The position numbers and the translations under genes are program-made. The notes beneath the pieces are model-generated. The model worked only from the letters and a program-made list of their open reading frames with translations, did not search any database and had not been told where the DNA came from. DNA of 64,000 nucleotides from Tetragonia tetragonoides (taxonomy: Eukaryota > Streptophyta > Magnoliopsida > Caryophyllales > Aizoaceae). The stretch is from NCBI GenBank assembly GCA_038025085.1, contig CM076144.1, forward strand, positions 15,469,501 to 15,533,500, given 5' to 3'. Positions 34,656 to 45,187 of this stretch are shown here, one piece after another; the stretch's first letter is position 1; each line of letters opens with the position of its first letter.

Positions 34656-36828
34656 ATGAGTAAAGAAGAGTTTTTGAAGATTCAGGTATATATATCTCTC
34701 TCTATTTGTTGTCAATTTGTCATTGTATTTTTACAATTTGGGTTGTAATTTAATTTTGTTGGTGGTTGTTAATTTTTATTTTTTCATGCAGACTTGTGTT
34801 CTGAAAGTGAACATTCACTGTGACGGTTGTAAGCAAAAAGTGAAGAAAATCTTGCAGAAAATTGAAGGTATCTTCCTCATTCTTTGAGTTTTTCAGTTTT
34901 GTTTTCAATTTTTTTTAACATCCCTCACTTTATTTTTTTAAATCCCCACATTTTCTAACCCTCATTCCCACAAAAATCCTCGATAAACGAGATGAAAAAA
35001 TTGGGTCCCCTTTATTCTTTTCTTGCTTCTCAATTTGCTCACCAATTAATTTCACAAACCCACTTCACTTTTTTTTTTAGTTTGTCAATTTTTTGTTCTT
35101 TTTCCTTAATTTAATTAAAATTGGTAAATTTTGCAAAAAATAGGGGTGTACAAAACCAGCATAGATGCAGAGCAAGGGAAAGTAACAGTTTCTGGTAACG
35201 TAGACGCAGCTACTCTCATCAAGAAACTCAACAAGTCTGGTAAACATGCTGAGCTTTGGGGTGCCCCAAAATCCAATAACAACAACAACAATAACCAAAA
35301 CCAAAACCAAAACCAGTACCAGTTGAAAAACACTGACAACAATGGTAAAGGAGCCCAAAACCAAAACCACAACAACAACAATAAAAACCAAAATCAGTCC
35401 AAAGGTGGCGGTGGTGGTGGTGGAGGTGAGCCCCAGCAGAATCAGCCCAAAGGTGGAGGTGGTGGTGGGCCCCCAGGAGGTGGTGGTGGTGGACCCACTC
35501 CACAGCAACTTCAGCAAATTCAACAACTTCAGCAACAAATGAAGGGGCTTGGTATGGGAGATCTGAAGGGGCTTGGAATGCCCCCACAATTTCAAGGCAT
35601 GAAATTGCCCCAACAACAACCCCAGCAACAGTTGCTAGGAAATAATAATAATAAGGCAGTGAAATTCAATTTGCCACCTGAGGATGATTTGGGGGATGAT
35701 GAATTTGATGATGAATATAGTGATGATGATGATGATTTTGATGATGATGATGAATTTGATGATGAGTTTGATGATCTTCCACCACTTAATAAAATGAAAC
35801 CCATGATGGGTGGTGGTCCTGGTGGTGGAATTGGTGGTGGTGGTCCTGGTTGTGGCGGTGGCGGTGGCGGGTTACCGCCCGGTATGATGATGAATCCTCA
35901 GCTTATGAATCAGCTTAAAGCTGCCGGTGTCGGCGGAGGAAACATAGGTGGTGGCGGGGGTGGGGGTGGGGGTGGGGGTGGGGGTGGGGGCGGTGGTGGT
36001 GGTAATAATGGTAAAAAGGGTGGTGGTGGTGGAGGTGGTGGGAATGGGAATGGGAGTATTCCTGTTCATATGGTGAATGATGGTAAAAATGGAAATGGGG
36101 GTAAAAAAGGAGGGAATGGGAATGGGGGTAATGGAGGAAATAATCAAAATCAAGGTGGGGGTAAAAATGGGGGTGGTAAACAAGGTGGGCCCATGCCAGG
36201 TGATTTTAAAAATGGTGGAAATAATGGTAAAAATGGTAATGGGCAAAATATTGGTGGTGGAAATATGATGATGAATGGTGGTGGTGGTGGTAAAAAAGGT
36301 GGTGGGATGAATGATGGAGGTTTGGGAAACCCACATCAACATCATCCAGCCATGGGGAACATCAATCCAAATGGGGGTCTAAATCATCATGGCCATCATG
36401 GCCATCATGGCATGCCTCCTCATGTTGGTGGTGGGGGTGGTGCTGGGCCCGGGCCCAATATGGGCCATGGTATGGGTCAGATACCTCCAATGGCCCAAAT
36501 GGCTAACATGCAAATGGCCCAAATGGGTTCAATCCCAGCTGTCCAAGGCCTGCCAGCTGGTCCAGCGGGACCAGGCGGGCCTGCGTACTTCCATGGAGGC
36601 CCGTCACCGGAGATGATGGCCGCGGCCGGGAACCCATACCAGCAGCAGTATATGGCCCAAATGATGATGAACCAACAACGAGCCCACGGAAACGAGCGGT
36701 TTCAGCCCATGATGTATGCGAGGCCGCCACCGGCAATGCATTACATGCCGCCTTACCCGCCTCCGGCTGACCCTTATACACACTACTTCAGTGATGAAAA
36801 TACATCTTCAAGTTGCAATGTAATGTGA
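34656..36828 (+). CDS. HIPP: Heavy-metal-associated isoprenylated plant protein (HIPP)
   Basis: Coding exons 34656-34685, 34792-34867 and 35144-36828, with junctions CAG|GTATAT, TGCAG|ACTTGT, GAAG|GTATCT and ATAG|GGGTGT, give 596 residues. [10 protein letters not shown] is followed by an HMA fold (about residues 10-75) with the metal-ligand pair Cys20-Asp-Gly-Cys23 in [12 protein letters not shown], and ends [11 protein letters not shown]. The tail is low-complexity: Asn/Gln-rich (about 75-140), Gln/Pro, an Asp/Glu block (about 212-250), and long Gly/Asn/Lys and Met/Pro segments. The last four residues CNVM form a CaaX box for prenylation. Family knowledge: HIPPs bind metals or act as membrane-tethered adaptors in stress and developmental responses. 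The first two introns are short, typical of this HIPP clade. The HMA plus CaaX assignment is firm; the specific role is unknown. Confidence 0.94.
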
Positions 36829-37852
36829 AAATGTTGCCAAAAAATATGAAGGTGGTTTAAGCTTTTTCCTTGTTGGGACATTGAACAAGGTGGTTCTACT
36901 TCTGGTTCAGCTCAAAGGACATGGAAAAAAACACTTCCATAAAATTTGATGCCATATTATACATGATGCAGAAATGGCCTTCACTGTAGCTTAATTTTTC
37001 TTAACTTCACCTCTCAATTTCATGTTTTTATTTATATTTTTGTTTTATAGTCCAAGTTAAAAATCAGGATTTCAATTATCATAGAGGAGGGTACTTTTAT
37101 AATATATATAGATAAATATATAAGAGAAAAACAAGTTTAGTGGATGATGATGAGACTGTAATCTTTAGAAGAGGAAGCTAAAGAAGGGGGGCTCTTATGA
37201 CATGTTTATATGTGTATAATGTTTGAGAAAAGCAAAAATAATAGAGAATGGGGTTTAAAACAAATCTTCCCATTTCTCTCTCCTCCCTTACTCCCTCCCA
37301 ACTTTATCTTTGAATAGATTTGTTTATCTTTTGTTCATTCTCTATGCTTATCTTTTTGCAAATCCTGTGTTTTGAGCTAAACTTTGCATAATTTGGAAAT
37401 GGTCCATGTGGGATATCTCTTCATTATGATATTGCACATTTTTCTGTCGTATAATTATAGTTGCCATTCTAAATTATGGAGGCTTTGATGTGGTGGGGTC
37501 CTAATCCATGAGTTGCGCTAAAGTGGATCATTGGGCCCATGTCCCATTACCTTCTATTAAGCTTAAAAGTGTTTTAGGTAAATCTATGTCAATCTATTGA
37601 AAGTTGTTTCATGCCTAGCCAAAAGAATAGTACTTGAACGAAATATTTGTTTGTTCTTAAGGATAATATGACCTACATTCAGCTCAACCTATCTTGGGTT
37701 ACATCAATTTGGTTGGCGTTGAAGGGCTTCCGAGCTAAGCAAAAGAAGTGGAGAGGATACGGATTTGGCGAGGATTCGGATTTGGAGAGGATCTGGATTA
37801 GTTGGTCACTTAGTCGCCTTCTATTCTTGTTGGTCTTCCGCCCATAGCTTGT
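36829..37852. other. HIPP 3' UTR and spacer
   Basis: The 3' UTR follows the stop codon; AT-rich sequence near 37080-37250 probably includes the poly(A) site. A 66-codon ORF at 37647-37847 has no recognisable domain. Confidence 0.5.
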
Positions 37853-38158
37853 GGGTGCGTTTTTTAAAGCTTACCCGATCAGTTTAGTTCATAAGTGGTC
37901 TTGTTTCTCGTGTCAGTCCAGTGATGTTCAGTTCAATTCAGTGACGATCAGTTCACTCTAATGATGTTCAGTTCAATTCAGTGATGTTCAGTCCAATTTG
38001 GTGGTAATATTCAGTCTTCGGTGGTATTAAGTTTAGAAACATACATTTTGTCTCACATACAAAGCGGGGTTAAATTCACTCAGTGGTCTTTATTTTAGTT
38101 AAATGATGTTGAATTTAGTTCCGTTCAATTCAGGTCAGTTCAGCCTGAAAAACACACC
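37853..38158. mobile_element. Family B MITE
   Basis: Left GGGTGCGTTTTTTAAAGCTT, right GCCTGAAAAACACACC. The interior has CAGTGATGTTCAGTTCAATT units and the core GAAACATACATTTTGTCTC. Confidence 0.65.
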
Positions 38159-38261
38159 TTGTATTTGTGTTTTCAAGTTGGGCATTTTTATGGTGTGATG
38201 ATACTCTGCAGTTCTATCACGAATTGCACTTGTGTTGTCCCCTTTCTCTCTATTATTGTGC

Positions 38262-38712
38262 TCTTTTTCACTGAAGTGGATAGAAATTTATTGAACTAAA
38301 CTAAACTTCACTGAACTGTACTCCATTGAACTAAACTGAAATGAATATTAATCTGTAAGAGAAAAAGTAGATCACATCAATCTACTAAACTAAACTGCAC
38401 TGATCTAAACTGCACTAGATTAAACTAAACTCTACTGAATTGAATTGAATTGAATTGAATTAACTACACTAAACTATGATAATGTAGATAATTTTTAGAA
38501 TATGTAAATATTCCTCTTCGTATGTAGAGCATTAATTATATTTTGTATGTAGAGCACTAATCTAGAATACTCTAAGTATAATCTAGAGAAATACAAATAT
38601 AATTAATGCTCTACATATAAACAAGAATATTTACATATGCTAAATTATTTACATTATCAAACTAGACTGAACTTATTATTGAGTAAGTGGATAACAAATT
38701 AACAATACACCC
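38262..38712. mobile_element. Family B MITE with nested fold-back element
   Basis: Left GTGCTCTTTTTCACTGAAG, right AACAATACACCC. Interior units are ACTAAACTGCACTGA-like. A 183-bp inverted-repeat element interrupts it at 38477-38659. Confidence 0.55.
38477..38659. mobile_element. Fold-back MITE nested in a family B element
   Basis: Long imperfect inverted repeats begin TGATAATGTAGATAAT and end ATTATTTACATTATCA, and each arm contains TATGTAGAGCATTAATTATA in opposite orientation. AACTA flanks both sides (38472-38476 and 38660-38664), though ACTAAACTA also occurs in the host repeat. Confidence 0.7.
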
Positions 38713-39565
38713 TATCTGTCTCCTCCAATTCCCATCCTCCCCTCTTCTAATCCAATGCTCCCAAATCAATACTCAGCGTGTATGAAGCACATATGTCTTG
38801 TAACAAGGAACAAAGTGATTCATTCTAGAAAACCGATACAACATACACAGCTACCATACGTAATGGCATCCTGATCTCTTTGAATATGTGGTAAAATGTT
38901 GCACATCTTATATACTACTAATTACACAATCTTGTTGACACCAAAGTGCTTTGCTTCACCATGATTATGCACATTTCGTCCCAAAGGCTCTCAAAACAGA
39001 CTATTGAAAATGCAATGCTTCTTTCCTTTTAAGTAGGAAATCAATTGCACAAAGTAAGCTCATTAAGGGATGTCCTTGCATTCTTCAAAGAGGGAAACAA
39101 ACCCTCTATCTTCTTTGTACAACCCCTTCAAATGCTCAATGTCCAACAACTTTGCACTCATCACAATAACAATAGAATGTCACCTAGACGATAAAGTCGC
39201 TTCAACATTCGACTTTCCATCTTTGTACATATATGAGAATGTGAATTCTTGAACGTGTTCCAGCCATCTCCAAAATCTCATGATGAGGTAGAAGTATATA
39301 TGGCTTAGGTGTCATAGCAAGTCCAGTTATTCAAGGATTGAACGATTGCATAACACTCATTCTTATAAGGGAAGTAAGATTTGCTCTGATCCCAACTCCA
39401 ATTACATCAAATTGACATTGAAACTTTGCAACACCCCAAGTCGAAATCAAAAGGTTGCCCGGATTGTCATGTGTGCTATGTAGAGCAATGATGCCTTTCT
39501 TTCTTGAGTTTAACCAAGTGACCCATTCTATAAGTCTATCGGGGATTTTTTATTATTATTGGGGG
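38713..39565. other. Spacer without recognised genes
   Basis: Several short ORFs (for example 39070-39252) have no domain that I recognise. No repeat boundaries were seen. Confidence 0.4.
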
Positions 39566-40305
39566 TAGGGGTGAGCACAAGCAGGTACCCACTTGAAATT
39601 TTAAGATTTGGTATTCAAATTGGTTAGAGCAGTTTCTCAACTTTGGGACCCAGAATTAGAATTGGTTAGAGCAGTTCCTCGAAACTGATACCGAGATTAG
39701 GAATTGGCAGGTCCAATTCCAATACCAGGTACCCAGTTCCCGTCATCCCTCACTGAAAAAAGTTGCTTGCCATATTCTCTCGTAAATTCTATGAGTTACG
39801 ATTGTGCGACAATAAAACAAAATAAAATTAAAGCATCGAAAAGATCAAAATTGTCAGATATGCAATAGAAAAACTAAAGTAGTAGTAGTATTGGGAATTG
39901 CTAAGCTTACACATAGTGTAATATACACTATTGTGTTTTGAGTCTATCTCTCTCCTCTACCCCATACCCACAATGCCCTCATGAAATCCAAAGGGGTCCA
40001 CGGGGGAGGAGAGAATAGACTCATAAACACAATAGTGTATATTACAATGAGTGTAAACCAATCATGGCCCAGTAGTATTGGTGGGCATTGTAAAATGGAC
40101 CCACCAGGTACCCAATTGTTGAAATTGGTCCCACTAGGTACCCAGTTATTGAAATTGCTCCCACCAGGTACCCATTGGGTCCTAGGTCTAGAAAAATGAT
40201 ACTCAAAATTGGAATTGCTTCTAAGCAGGTCTGAATTTTTGAACCTACGAGATCCAATCCAATTCCAGAACCAGGACCAGGTACTCAGGACTCGTGCTCA
40301 CCCCT
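39566..40305. mobile_element. hAT-like non-autonomous element with 8-bp duplication
   Basis: TIRs TAGGGGTGAGCAC and GTGCTCACCCCT. ATTGGGGG is found on both sides (39558-39565 and 40306-40313), allowing one shared base at the right terminus. The interior repeats GGTACCCA(G/A)TT and AATTGG motifs and holds no transposase. A second MITE is nested at about 39907-40056. Confidence 0.75.
39907..40056. mobile_element. MITE nested in the hAT element
   Basis: Inverted arms TTACACATAGTGTAATATAC and GTATATTACAATGAGTGTAA, extended inward by CACTATTGTGTTTTGAGTC and its complement. A diverged relative with similar layout appears at about 41225-41400 (TTGTATAATGATTATAC ... ATTGTATAACTATCATTG). Confidence 0.65.
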
Positions 40306-40313
40306 ATTGGGGG

Positions 40314-41449
40314 GTGAGAGGGTGGCTAAACCATGAAAATATTGAACCTATGTGACGAGTATTTGAGCTTGCTAAGGTTTTTTTTTTTTTTTTTCGTTTT
40401 TGAGCTTGCTAAGTTAAAATGGCGTCGCTCTTAAAAGGATATAAGTGAATCTGATCATGAGTGATGTTATGTGCAACATATATAAGACTGCGATTTACAC
40501 CCAAATCAAAATAGGATACAAAAGCAATAGAATTAACTAAATTCAACAAATTAAACAAAAAATCAACTAAATAAATCATCAATAAATATCAACAAATACA
40601 AAATTAAAAAGAACAAATTCTTAAGTCATGTTCAAGTTGAATTATTGTGTCATATTAGAGATTGGCAAATGACCCTCTTGAAAGAGTGTCATGTGCAAGA
40701 GTAGTACAAGAGTGCGAGTATGGAAGAAGGAATGCACACAACACAAGACGGCAAAACCCAAAGACAAAAGAAGTGAAGTGATGAGTGTGATGTGTGAGAT
40801 GAGTGTAGAAGCGACCGTAGAACGTGTTGACAAAGACAACCTAACTACTTTTTCATTTTCGAAATCTAACGGCGTTGACACTTTTGACGCTTAAATTCTG
40901 CTTCATTTGCGTCTAGTCTCATCATACGGTCATATTCATACATACTCTCGAGCCAACGCGAAAATAGTCACTATAGTCAACTGTAAATACCCTTGGTCGT
41001 GAACCAAAAAAAAATATTCATACATACCTTGCCCAAATAGTCACTATAGTCAACTGTAAATACCCTTGGTCGTGAACCAAAAAAAAATATTCATACATAC
41101 CTTGCCCCCTGGTGTTTCTTTCTTTCCCTTCTTTTTGGTTTGGTTTGTACTGTATAAAATAAGAGTACCTTTTTCTTCTCAAACCAATCACATTAACAAA
41201 CTAAGAATAGTGGAAAATGAATCTTGTATAATGATTATACATTACAACTTTTTTCTGTGTCTATCTCTCTCCTCTTCCCCTTTTCACTCTACCACAAATA
41301 CCTACATGAAATCTCAAGTAGTAAGGGCAATTTTATCACTCCTCTCACATGAAAAAAAGGTTGTAATGTACAACCATTGTATAACTATCATTGTCCAGAA
41401 TAGTGGCTTGAACTAGGAATTGTTTGAAGAGTATATTGGTTTGAATTAA
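40314..41449. other. Spacer
   Basis: Apart from the 73-bp duplication and the MITE-like inverted repeat at about 41225-41400, I see no gene. A T tract lies at 40378-40394. Confidence 0.45.
40962..41107. repeat. Perfect 73-bp tandem duplication
   Basis: Copies 40962-41034 and 41035-41107 are identical apart from the first base or two, including a run of nine A residues (AACCAAAAAAAAATATTC). This is either a very recent event or an assembly duplication. Confidence 0.92.
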
Positions 41450-41768
41450 GGGTGTATTCTTTTTTGCTTATTGGACATTACCCAATCAGTGGAAATTAGT
41501 GGCAAGACTTTACCCAATCAGTAGAAATTAGTGACAACAACTTATTGAATCAGTGAGAATCAGTGGCAGGACCTTATTCAATTAGTGGAAATCAGTGGCC
41601 CACATTCCAACTCACAGAATCATTAAAATGATCTTACTCAATCAATTAAAATCAGTGGAAGAACCTTACTCAATCAGTAGAAATCAGTGGGAGTACCTTA
41701 CTCAATCAGTGGAAATCAGTAGGAGAACCTTACTTAATCAGTGAGAATCAGTGAAAAAGAACGCACCC
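41450..41768. mobile_element. Family A MITE with TAA target duplication
   Basis: 319 bp from GGGTGTATTCTTTTTTGCTT to GTGAAAAAGAACGCACCC, flanked by TAA (41447-41449 and 41769-41771). It holds about nine units of CAATCAGTGGAAATCAGTGG type. Confidence 0.8.
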
Positions 41769-42080
41769 TAAATTCTAGCAAAATGCTCATTGCTCAAGTA
41801 CTTCACTAAACTTATGACTTATGAGTAAGGCCTGTAAAGATTTGTTTTTTTCAAATGAAAAAAAGCTTAACTGAATTGATTTTGTTTACTGGCCATTTAA
41901 CCAACTCTTTTAAACATATTTCATATTGGATCGTGTGAAAGTATGAGGTGAATTCATTCCAATGACATTGGTATCATCATAAATTTATTTTGGAATAATA
42001 AACTATTTGAGTGATAAGTTACACAAGAAATGAATTGAACTGAATTTAAGTAAAATATAGTTAAAAAGAACAGAGACTAA

Positions 42081-42327
42081 GGGTGCGTTCTTTAGAGTTT
42101 ACACGGTCAGTTCAGTTCAGTTCAGGTGTTAGTTCAGTGATTTCTAATTCAGTTTAATGATGTTCAGGTCATTTCAGTGGTGCTAAGTTCAGAAACATAC
42201 TTTTTATCTCACATATCAAGTTGTGTTCAATTCAGTTTAGTGGTGTCCAGCTCAATTTAGTGGTGCCTACTTCAATGATGTTGAATTCAATTCAATTCTG
42301 GTAAGTTCATCTCTAACAAACATACCC
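42081..42327. mobile_element. Family B MITE with TAA target duplication
   Basis: 247 bp from GGGTGCGTTCTTTAGAG to CTAACAAACATACCC, flanked by TAA (42078-42080 and 42328-42330). Interior TTCAGTTCAG units and the core GAAACATACTTTTTATCTC. Same target preference and terminal motif as family A. Confidence 0.78.
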
Positions 42328-42332
42328 TAAGA

Positions 42333-42470
42333 GTGTGTTTTTTTCCACTTACCCTGTATTTGAATCAGTTTAATTTAGTTCAGTTCAATTCAATTCAATT
42401 CAATTCAATTTAATTCAATAAGATTCAATTCAGTGTAACTCAATTTAGTTTAATAAAAAAGAACCCACTC
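42333..42470. mobile_element. Short family B MITE
   Basis: Left GTGTGTTTTTTTCCACTTACC, right AAAAAAGAACCCACTC, with CAATTCAATTCAATT repeats between. It lies 5 bp from the previous copy. Confidence 0.6.
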
Positions 42471-42767
42471 AAACTACTTCACATAACTAGATTGTAGATA
42501 TTGCATATGTTGTAAATGTACAAAATGCTTCACGCATAAACATGTCAGTAAGTTTCATTGACAAATGAAGACATCCTTTAATTGTTGAGAAGAGATCAAA
42601 ATTCCTACTTAGACATTGTTCTTTTCAATTTGACTATTAAGCTTTCAGTTTATTTGAGTTCATTTGCGCATAGCATTCAATTTAAACGTAAAAGTCTCAG
42701 GTAAGTCACCTCACAATAGTTGACACTTTTCTAGTAGTTAACATTGTTATCCATAATTTTCTGAAGT

Positions 42768-43580
42768 TTAAGGGTGTTTTTTTCAACTTACCCTGTTCAA
42801 TCTAGTTTAGGTAAGAATTTGATCTTTTTCATTTATTTAGTGGTTCAATTTACAAACAAATAATTGTCTTACATATTACCATTTAAATCACTTCGCGGAA
42901 ATTAACACATTCTAAAGCTCAATCAAGTTTTCAAGATACTTTTTATCTCATAATAATGTTAATATAATTCAGTTCAATTCGTCAAATCACATAGAATAAT
43001 TAATTCTCTTGAAGAGTTGTCTCAAACCCTAGCCTCTTTCTTTTGCCTCTCATCTTTCTCTCTCAAACCTTAACTCTTACTAGGACAATTTTTCAGGTCG
43101 GGAGGGCCGATTTAGGTCATTCCCGGCATGTGATTCATGTTTTCTATCTCCTTTTGCCATTGATTTCTAGTTTTTGCACTCTGAGTGAAATAAATTTCCT
43201 CTCCCTTTTGTGGAGTTATTAGGGATTTTCATATTTTTCCTTTTTATAGGATCCTATCTTCGCCTATTGTGCGATTTAGTAGCAAGTAATATGAATTCGG
43301 GGACCGGATTTGCACAAGATCGATGGTATCATGCAAGTAATCCTATCTTCGCCTATTGTGCGATTAGCAGATTTGTTATTGTTACTATTGATTTAGTATA
43401 TTATAGGGTAATTTTCGATGTAGATGCCGTATGGCTTTTCTATGAATGAAAGTCTCTTATTCCCCTTTTAAAAAAATAAAATAAAATTCAGTTCAATTCA
43501 TTTTAGTTATTCAACTCAAATTCACTACGATTTGTTCAACTCAAATTTAGTGGGATCAGTTCAACTCAAGTATCGTAATC
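42768..43580. mobile_element. Family B MITE interrupted by a retroposed insert
   Basis: Left end AGGGTGTTTTTTTCAACTTACC at about 42769. TTCAGTTCAATTC interior appears before 42980 and resumes at 43485. The right end is not clear. Confidence 0.5.
42981..43484 (+). mobile_element. Retroposed fragment with poly(A) tail and 15-bp duplication
   Basis: AATTCAGTTCAATTC flanks both sides (42966-42980 and 43485-43499). The insert starts with a CT-rich leader (AACCCTAGCCTC, CATCTTTCTCTCTC) and ends GAATGAAAGTCTC...TTTTAAAAAAATAAAATAA, a tail as left by LINE machinery. A 26-bp segment beginning ATCCTATCTTCGCC is duplicated at 43251 and 43340. It may be a LINE 5'-3' deletion derivative or a processed transcript; the 79-codon ORF inside is not recognised. 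Confidence 0.6.
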
Positions 43581-43670
43581 TTCTCTTCTTTTTCTCCTTT
43601 CTCATGGAAATGGAAAATAAAAAGAGAATGCACATATCTATCATTGATATCATCCTATCAGGAAACGTTC

Positions 43671-44180
43671 TTTTCCACTTATTTTCAATGATTCTCAATG
43701 ATTGAGTAAGGGCTTGTCACTGATTTCCACTAATTCGGTATGGTCTGGCCACTGATTTCCACTGATTCAGTAAGGTTCTTCCACTGATTCTCACTGATTC
43801 AATAAGGTATTGCCACTGATCCTGTGAGGAGGAATGTGGGTCATGCCACTGATTTCCACTGATTGAATAAGGTCCTGCCACTGATTCACTAAGGTCTTGC
43901 CACTGATTCCCACTGATTGAGTAAGGTATTGTGTTACGAGATCTCCGAGATTATAGGCGTGACCTTTGTAATATTCTGTTACGCCCATTTATGGCAGGTT
44001 ATGTTAGAGTTTGATACTGTTTAGGATTGTTTCCTTTTAGCAGAAGATATTGTATAAGGTTAGGGCTGTATATATATATTGCGTACAGATCAATATAGAA
44101 ATCATCTTTTCTGCCTCAATCTTGTCATATTGTCACTAATTTCGACTAATTGAGTAATGTCTAATGAGTGGAAAATGCTA
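43671..44180. mobile_element. Family A MITE with nested solo LTR
   Basis: Left AACGTTCTTTTCCACTTATT, right AATGAGTGGAAAATGC. Units such as CACTGATTTCCACTGATTCA fill the interior. A solo LTR interrupts it at 43932-44127. Confidence 0.6.
43932..44127 (+). mobile_element. Solo LTR nested in a family A MITE
   Basis: 196 bp, TGTTACGAGATC to AATCTTGTCA, flanked by perfect TATTG duplications (43927-43931 and 44128-44132). It contains a TATATATATA promoter-like block near 44070. It differs in sequence from the solo LTR at 9456. Confidence 0.82.
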
Positions 44181-44590
44181 TATCATTTGAATAGGCACCA
44201 TCACCCATCAGGCCATCATGCATCACCCAATGTACAAGTACATACATATTAGCTACATTAGTAGAATATCAGATTATCAGTATATGAGACCGGCCACTAC
44301 TGACAAAAGGAAATCATATTCCTCCCGATCTTCCACATTTACACCCATCATCATGTTTTACATGTAGTACATCTGTACATGTACAAACCACATATATAAA
44401 TAGAATAAAATTATTATCCAATATTAAATACTCATCTGTCACATTTTCAGTACTGATCCTCACAGTCACATGTCCAAGCTAAGATCATCATCATGATGAT
44501 CATGATGATGATAAATGAAGGGCTCATCCCATCATCATGAATAACCCCACATCTTTTTTTCTTATGCGAGGAACCCCCCACTGACCCAGT

Positions 44591-44702
44591 TTTTTTTTTT
44601 TCTAGTCAAAATTGCATAACAGCATCCTAACAGATTTGAACCCTGGTGGAGTAACAATACACTAGATGGGCTTTTAGACCACTGAGGCAAGTAAGTCTCA
44701 CA
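44591..44702 (-). mobile_element. tRNA-derived SINE
   Basis: Minus strand: box A-like TTGCCTCAGTGGTCTAAAAG, box B-like GGTTCAAATCT about 40 bp later, then TTTTGACTAG and an A tract of 12-13. GACCCAGTT flanks both sides (44583-44591 and 44703-44711). Confidence 0.82.
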
Positions 44703-44720
44703 GACCCAGTTACTACTCTT

Positions 44721-45017
44721 GGGGTGTGTTCTTTTTCACTTATTTAACTTTATCTAATCCGTAAAGTACGTGGTAAGATCTTACCCAATCAGTGAAAATC
44801 AGTAGTTAGACCTTACTAAATCATTGACAATTAGTGAAAATGAGTGGCGTGACCCACATTCCTACTCACAGTTTCAGTGGCAGAACCTTACTGAATCAGT
44901 GAAAATCAATGAGACGATCTTACCGAATCAGTGACAACACCTTACCCAATAAGTGAAATATGGAAATCAATGGTAGGACATTACCAATCAGTGAGAATAA
45001 GTGGAAAATAACACACC
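44721..45017. mobile_element. Family A MITE
   Basis: Left GGGGTGTGTTCTTTTTCACT, right GTGGAAAATAACACACC, with CTTACCCAATCAGTGAAAAT-type units inside. It starts ten bases after the SINE's right duplication. Confidence 0.68.
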
Positions 45018-45187
45018 TTTAGAGTGTGTACTTAATAAACTCCGAGTGTATGCAATAGTCCGTAAACCACACATGACACACTAGACAGTAAGCCAACACG
45101 ATAAATTTTACAGACATGCTCAACAAAAAGAGCTTTAAGATTTAAACATCATTTTTTGCAATAAAATCCAATCTTATAACCAACTAT

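Noticed and set aside
35077..36781. Several minus-strand ORFs up to 183 codons over the HIPP gene
   Set aside because: They mirror the low-complexity GGT/GAT/AAC codons of the sense exon; the sense frame is supported by splice sites, an HMA domain and a CaaX box.
43210..43449. 79-codon plus ORF in the retroposed insert
   Set aside because: It spans an internal tandem duplication and has no recognised domain; probably a chance ORF in a noncoding retroposon.
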